Source: Saprospiraceae bacterium (GTDB lineage: Bacteria > Bacteroidota > Bacteroidia > Chitinophagales > Saprospiraceae). From it: a DNA stretch of 35,681 bases. Positions within the stretch are counted from its first letter, which is position 1. Every line of letters starts with the position of its first letter. The stretch spans positions 1-35,681 of the forward strand of contig JAGFIW010000140.1 of the NCBI GenBank assembly GCA_024103195.1. Direction: 5' to 3'. Positions 32,500-35,681 of the stretch are shown piece by piece. Below the pieces are notes generated by a model. That model did no database searches. It was not told where the DNA came from and saw only the letters and a program-made list of their open reading frames with translations. The position numbers were made by a program, and so were the translations under genes.

Positions 32500-32853
32500 A
32501 TGACCACATCCACGCAAGAAACCCTGCTTCCGGTCTCGCTCACGGAAAGTGCCGTACGGGCCCTGAACCGGATACGGGAAGAAGAAAAAATTCCCGACGG
32601 CCATTTCCTCCGCATCGGTGTGAAGGGAGGAGGATGCAGCGGATTCAGTTATCAGCTCGGATTTGACACCCGAAAGGAGGGCGACCAGGAATTCGTCATC
32701 GGGGGCATACCGGTAGTGATGCAAAAAGCCCATCAACTGTATCTCATGGGCATAGAGATCGATTGGATGGACGGCCTGGAAAACCGGGGGTTTGCGTTCA
32801 ACAATCCCAATGCCAAGGAAACATGCGGTTGCGGGACTTCCTTTTCGGCATGA
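32500..32853 (+). CDS. A-type iron-sulfur cluster carrier (HesB/IscA/ErpA family)
   Basis: Cytoplasmic Fe-S carrier of 117 residues that receives clusters from a scaffold and passes them to target enzymes. The three ligand cysteines are present: Cys46 in GGGCSGFSY, and Cys109 and Cys111 in ETCGCGTSF. The core RIGVKGGGCSGFSYQLGF and the DPxxxxxLxG-like segment (IDWMDGLENRGFAFNNPNA) are typical. The frame extends 33 codons upstream, but ATG 32500 fits the family and the promoter box. It overlaps the next lipoprotein gene as ATGA. IscA and ErpA cannot be told apart here. Confidence 0.93.
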   Translation: MTTSTQETLLPVSLTESAVRALNRIREEEKIPDGHFLRIGVKGGGCSGFSYQLGFDTRKEGDQEFVIGGIPVVMQKAHQLYLMGIEIDWMDGLENRGFAFNNPNAKETCGCGTSFSA

Positions 32854-33518
32854 ACCGCCATCAAACAGAGACGGATGCCCTGTCTTTGGTTCCTTTTTCG
32901 CTGATACCCATAGCGCTTGCCGGCCTGGCCACAGTGGCGGGACTTTCCGCCTGTTCAAAAAAGTCCGCAGAAGTCCTACAGACCAATGGCATCCAGGTGG
33001 AGGTGTTGGATCATCGCGCCACCAGCGGGTGTGAGATGGTGTTCCGCACCAGGGATGGAAAGGTGTTGGTGCCTGTTGGCTGGGCAGGGACGCCACCCGA
33101 GCTTCATCCCGGCGACATGTATCGTCTGCAAATCAGACCGGACTCACAGGCTGTATATGCGTGTACGTTGCCTGGGGAACCGGTAACCGTGCTTGCACAT
33201 GTCCGGGAAAAAAGCGGTGTACTACCCGGGACCGGGGGGATCAAACCCGAAAAAGGTCTTTGTGCCTGGACCCTTGATCCTTATCGCGTTCCCTGGATGG
33301 TACAGATCATAAAGCAAACAGATCCGGACCGTATTACCCGGTACAAATACAGGGAAGGGGCTGCCTATTTGTTTGCCTCATCCGCCGGATTTTGGCTGTT
33401 TGACGGGTATGGACGTTTCATCTGTCAGGCGGAGCGAACACCGGAAAAATGCCTGACCGATCCCCATTTGGTTGATCCGGAGGTGATCCTGGTCCGCCAG
33501 TTCGGCACGGCCCGGTAA
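32850..33518 (+). CDS. Unknown lipoprotein
   Basis: Protein of 222 residues, not recognised. The N-terminus has a short charged stretch, a hydrophobic segment (LSLVPFSLIPIALAGLATVAG) and a lipobox LSAC followed by SKKS, so it is probably lipidated and, with Ser-Lys after the Cys, exported to the periplasmic face. The body contains a beta-rich VEVLDHRATSGCEMVFRTRD segment and several Cys. ATG 32850 overlaps the IscA-type stop as ATGA. The gene shares a transcript with the Fe-S carrier, but nothing in its sequence suggests a Fe-S role. ruvB follows 51 bp downstream with its own -7 box. Confidence 0.8.
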   Translation: MNRHQTETDALSLVPFSLIPIALAGLATVAGLSACSKKSAEVLQTNGIQVEVLDHRATSGCEMVFRTRDGKVLVPVGWAGTPPELHPGDMYRLQIRPDSQAVYACTLPGEPVTVLAHVREKSGVLPGTGGIKPEKGLCAWTLDPYRVPWMVQIIKQTDPDRITRYKYREGAAYLFASSAGFWLFDGYGRFICQAERTPEKCLTDPHLVDPEVILVRQFGTAR

Positions 33519-33538
33519 AGCGGATAGGATTGACCAGT

Positions 33539-33546
33539 TAACTTTG
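33539..33546 (+). promoter_or_regulatory. -7 promoter box of ruvB
   Basis: TAACTTTG is an exact TAnnTTTG match, 23 bp before ATG 33570. No convincing -33 box. It would allow ruvB to be expressed separately from the upstream lipoprotein gene. Confidence 0.55.
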
Positions 33547-33569
33547 ATGCGGCAACCCCGACACCCTTC

Positions 33570-34598
33570 ATGTCATTGAACCCTCATTTACAACCTGACG
33601 ACCGGCAGGCCAATCCGGAAGAAAGGCTGCTGGACAAAACCCTTCGGCCCCAATACCTGGACGAGTTTTCGGGCCAATCCAAACTGGTGGAAAACCTGAG
33701 GGTTTTTATCGAGGCAGCCCGCATGCGTCGGGAGAGTCTGGATCATGTCCTCCTGCACGGACCACCGGGATTGGGGAAAACCACTCTGTCCTGCATTATT
33801 GCCCATGAATTGGGAGCCTCCCTCAAGATGAGTTCTGGTCCGGTCCTGGAAAAGCCGGGCGACCTGGCAGGACTTCTCACCAACCTCCAGGAAGGAGATG
33901 TTTTGTTTATCGACGAAATCCACCGGCTCAATACCGTTGTGGAAGAATACCTCTATTCGGCCATGGAGGATTACCGGATCGACATTCTGATCGATACAGG
34001 GCCGAATGCCCGGAGTATCCAGATTGCCCTGGCTCCGTTTACGCTGGTCGGAGCCACGACCCGGATGGGATTGCTGAGCGCTCCGTTGCGGGCGCGTTTC
34101 GGAATCAGCTGTCATTTGGACTACTATGACCTGGAAACCCTGATCCGGATTGTTTACCGCTCCTCGGCCCTGCTGGGGATTCCCGTCGAGCAGGGTGGGG
34201 TGGAAGAGATCGCCCGTCGCAGTCGGGGCACTCCCAGGATCGCCAATGCCTTGCTGAGACGGGTGCGGGATTTTGCCATGGTCAAAGGGAAGGGCATCAT
34301 CAATAAAGAGATTGCCCGTTTTGCCCTCAATGCCCTTCAGGTGGACGATTGTGGGTTGGACGAAATGGACAATCGCATCCTGCAGACCATCATCGTCAAG
34401 TTCAAAGGTGGACCGGTGGGTCTGAATACCATTGCTACCGCTGTGGGTGAGGAGCCGGGCAATATCGAGGAGGTGCACGAACCTTTCCTGATCATGGAAG
34501 GATTCCTGCATCGTACGCCACGGGGTAGGGAGGCCACGCCCAAGGCGTTCCGGCACCTGGGCCTTACCCCTCCGGGTCGCCAGGATACCCTCTTTTGA
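33570..34598 (+). CDS. ruvB: Holliday junction branch-migration helicase RuvB
   Basis: Hexameric AAA+ motor that, with RuvA, drives branch migration of recombination junctions. At 342 residues it has the standard length. The N-terminal [18 protein letters not shown] is typical. Walker A is GPPGLGKTT, Walker B FIDEIHRL, sensor [20 protein letters not shown] (with the arginine finger), followed by the lid domain and a C-terminal winged helix ([19 protein letters not shown], then RTPRGREAT). Neither ruvA nor ruvC is adjacent. Confidence 0.98.
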   Translation: MSLNPHLQPDDRQANPEERLLDKTLRPQYLDEFSGQSKLVENLRVFIEAARMRRESLDHVLLHGPPGLGKTTLSCIIAHELGASLKMSSGPVLEKPGDLAGLLTNLQEGDVLFIDEIHRLNTVVEEYLYSAMEDYRIDILIDTGPNARSIQIALAPFTLVGATTRMGLLSAPLRARFGISCHLDYYDLETLIRIVYRSSALLGIPVEQGGVEEIARRSRGTPRIANALLRRVRDFAMVKGKGIINKEIARFALNALQVDDCGLDEMDNRILQTIIVKFKGGPVGLNTIATAVGEEPGNIEEVHEPFLIMEGFLHRTPRGREATPKAFRHLGLTPPGRQDTLF

Positions 34599-34661
34599 GG
34601 TGATTTTCATCAACATTGGCCATCACCAAGGGAAATTTACCAGCTAGAAGCTCTTCAACTG

Positions 34662-34692
34662 TTGTCAAATGCCCCGAAAACCCGTAATTTCG
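34662..34692 (+). promoter_or_regulatory. Possible promoter of the final gene
   Basis: TTG at 34662-34664 and TAATTTCG at 34685-34692, spacer 20 nt. The -7 box differs from TAnnTTTG by one base (C for T). The leader to ATG 34729 would be about 30 nt. Confidence 0.4.
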
Positions 34693-34728
34693 TCCCCTGA
34701 TTCCACCCAAAATTTCCAAACCCCTGCT

Positions 34729-35681
34729 ATGCGCATGAACATCACCTTCAAGGCCGGGCATGTCCTGTCAGCCTTCCTGGTCGTATTTCTCTCTGCCGGC
34801 CTTGTCCCGGCATGGGGCCAGACTTTCTTCGAAGGACAATCCCCGGAGGGCTATTCCCTTCCGCCATTGGAAGGCATCGAGCATTATGACGCCTTTCGGT
34901 TTGATCTTGATTCCGTCTACCGGTTTGTGCATTCCACCGGTCAGGATATCCATATCGGGCTGCGGTTTGGCGAAATTGCCGTTTCCGCTGTCCTGGACCC
35001 CAAACCTGTCCGCCGGGCCGATGCCGTATCCTGGGCGATGGAAGAAACCGGTTTGAAACAAAGGCCTCCCCGTCCCAACATCATATTTATGGGATGGCTG
35101 GACAGCGATCCGGCAGCCAGTATAATGCTGGGTGTCAACAAAGGATTCCTGGCGGGTTCCTTTCAACATGGGGGCATCCTCTATTCGGTGGAACCGCTTT
35201 GGCACCATGTCAAAAGCGCCCCGAGAGATATCGTGGTGATCTATGATGTCGCCAAAGCCAAAGTCCCCGGCAACCCGCTATGCGGCACCGATGAAAACAT
35301 CCACCGCTGCACCGACCCCGGACATCAGCATGATGCCGGAGATCAGCATGAACAGGAGGAAGACGGGGACCCAAGGTCCTCCAGTTGCAAACTCGTGGAG
35401 TATGGAGCCGCCCTCGACTGGTTGTTTGTCAATGATTATGGTGGCGAAGCCGAAGCCTGGGACCGTGTGGATTACATTATGGGCACACTGGTTCAGGGAC
35501 AATACACTGGTCATTTCAACAATGACTACGAGTTTGTCCGGACCCATGAATTCGCCTCGACCTGCAGTACCTGTGATCCGGACGAATGGACCAATACGAC
35601 CAACTCTTCCACGCTGTTGAGCAACTTCCGCAGTTGGGGACAGGGTGGAGGATTCGGCAATACGGCCTATGATGTCGCCGG
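34729..35681 (+). CDS. Secreted protein, probably reprolysin-like metallopeptidase; N-terminal part (runs off window)
   Basis: The frame is open from ATG 34729 (or ATG 34735) to the last base, with no stop, so at least 317 residues are encoded here. It begins with a signal peptide (MRMNITFKAG to PAWGQT). Residues about 35-170 resemble a propeptide. A His/Asp/Glu-rich stretch (HQHDAGDQHEQEEDGD) between cysteines follows. Then comes a domain starting CKLVEYGAALDWLFVNDYGG, like the opening strand of M12B/reprolysin-type catalytic domains, and the SNFRSWGQGGGFGNTAYDVA segment that precedes the zinc site in such proteins. The HExxHxxGxxH motif itself would lie beyond the window, so the peptidase call is provisional. 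Confidence 0.7.
   Translation, partial: MRMNITFKAGHVLSAFLVVFLSAGLVPAWGQTFFEGQSPEGYSLPPLEGIEHYDAFRFDLDSVYRFVHSTGQDIHIGLRFGEIAVSAVLDPKPVRRADAVSWAMEETGLKQRPPRPNIIFMGWLDSDPAASIMLGVNKGFLAGSFQHGGILYSVEPLWHHVKSAPRDIVVIYDVAKAKVPGNPLCGTDENIHRCTDPGHQHDAGDQHEQEEDGDPRSSSCKLVEYGAALDWLFVNDYGGEAEAWDRVDYIMGTLVQGQYTGHFNNDYEFVRTHEFASTCSTCDPDEWTNTTNSSTLLSNFRSWGQGGGFGNTAYDVA

Overview
The window comes from the chromosome of a Bacteroidota bacterium, probably close to the Saprospiria/Chitinophagia side of the phylum (genus not determinable by eye). The evidence is an ECF sigma/FecR/TonB-receptor/DUF4249 cassette, a secreted protein with SprB-like repeats and a type IX secretion (T9SS) C-terminal domain, a short primary sigma factor without region 1.1, a split 5'-nucleotidase, and repeated use of the Bacteroidota promoter -7 box TAnnTTTG. 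Gene density is high, with many 4-bp ATGA overlaps, and most of the content is core chromosome. I see no prophage, insertion sequence, integron or CRISPR array.

Layout. 1-1034: 3' part of a P1B metal-transporting ATPase. 1051-6316 (+): ECF sigma, FecR anti-sigma, STN-type TonB receptor and DUF4249 lipoprotein, a complete cell-surface signalling and uptake cassette. 6333-8593 (-): mrp, nifU-like and pyrF operon. 8793-10961 (+): seven-repeat secreted T9SS cargo, closed by a strong bidirectional terminator. 11068-12935 (-): membrane TPR protein and pdhA. 13020-14441 (+): recF and a DciA-like gene. 14445-16584 (-): S8 protease and an acidic small protein. 16812-20732 (+): an orphan double CbxX-type AAA+ ATPase with a duplicated beta-rich N-terminus, then a saccharopine-dehydrogenase-like enzyme with a near-leaderless promoter. 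20729-22868 (-): purC and two unknown genes. 23189-25029 (-): primary sigma factor and a methyltransferase. 25067-26026 (+): DUF3467 protein and an outer-membrane barrel. 26034-27437 (-): TPR protein. 27438-28127: gene-poor, hairpin-rich tract with a duplicated hairpin element. 28128-29814 (-): tRNA-Pro, tRNA-Ser, dnaA. 30128-32384 (-): split 5'-nucleotidase operon. 32500-34598 (+): IscA-type carrier, lipoprotein, ruvB. 34729-35681 (+): secreted protein cut by the window edge, probably a reprolysin-like metallopeptidase.

How the genes fit together. Replication and repair genes (dnaA, recF, DciA-like, ruvB), iron-sulfur biogenesis genes (Mrp, NifU C-domain, A-type carrier), nucleotide synthesis (pyrF, purC) and the housekeeping sigma factor make up the conserved backbone. 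The surface and secreted layer (TonB receptor, DUF4249, T9SS cargo, proteases, barrel protein) is the lineage-specific part. The least explained parts are the orphan AAA+ protein at 16812-19448 and the duplicated hairpin element at 27599-27801, which has a minus-strand terminator but no recognisable gene.
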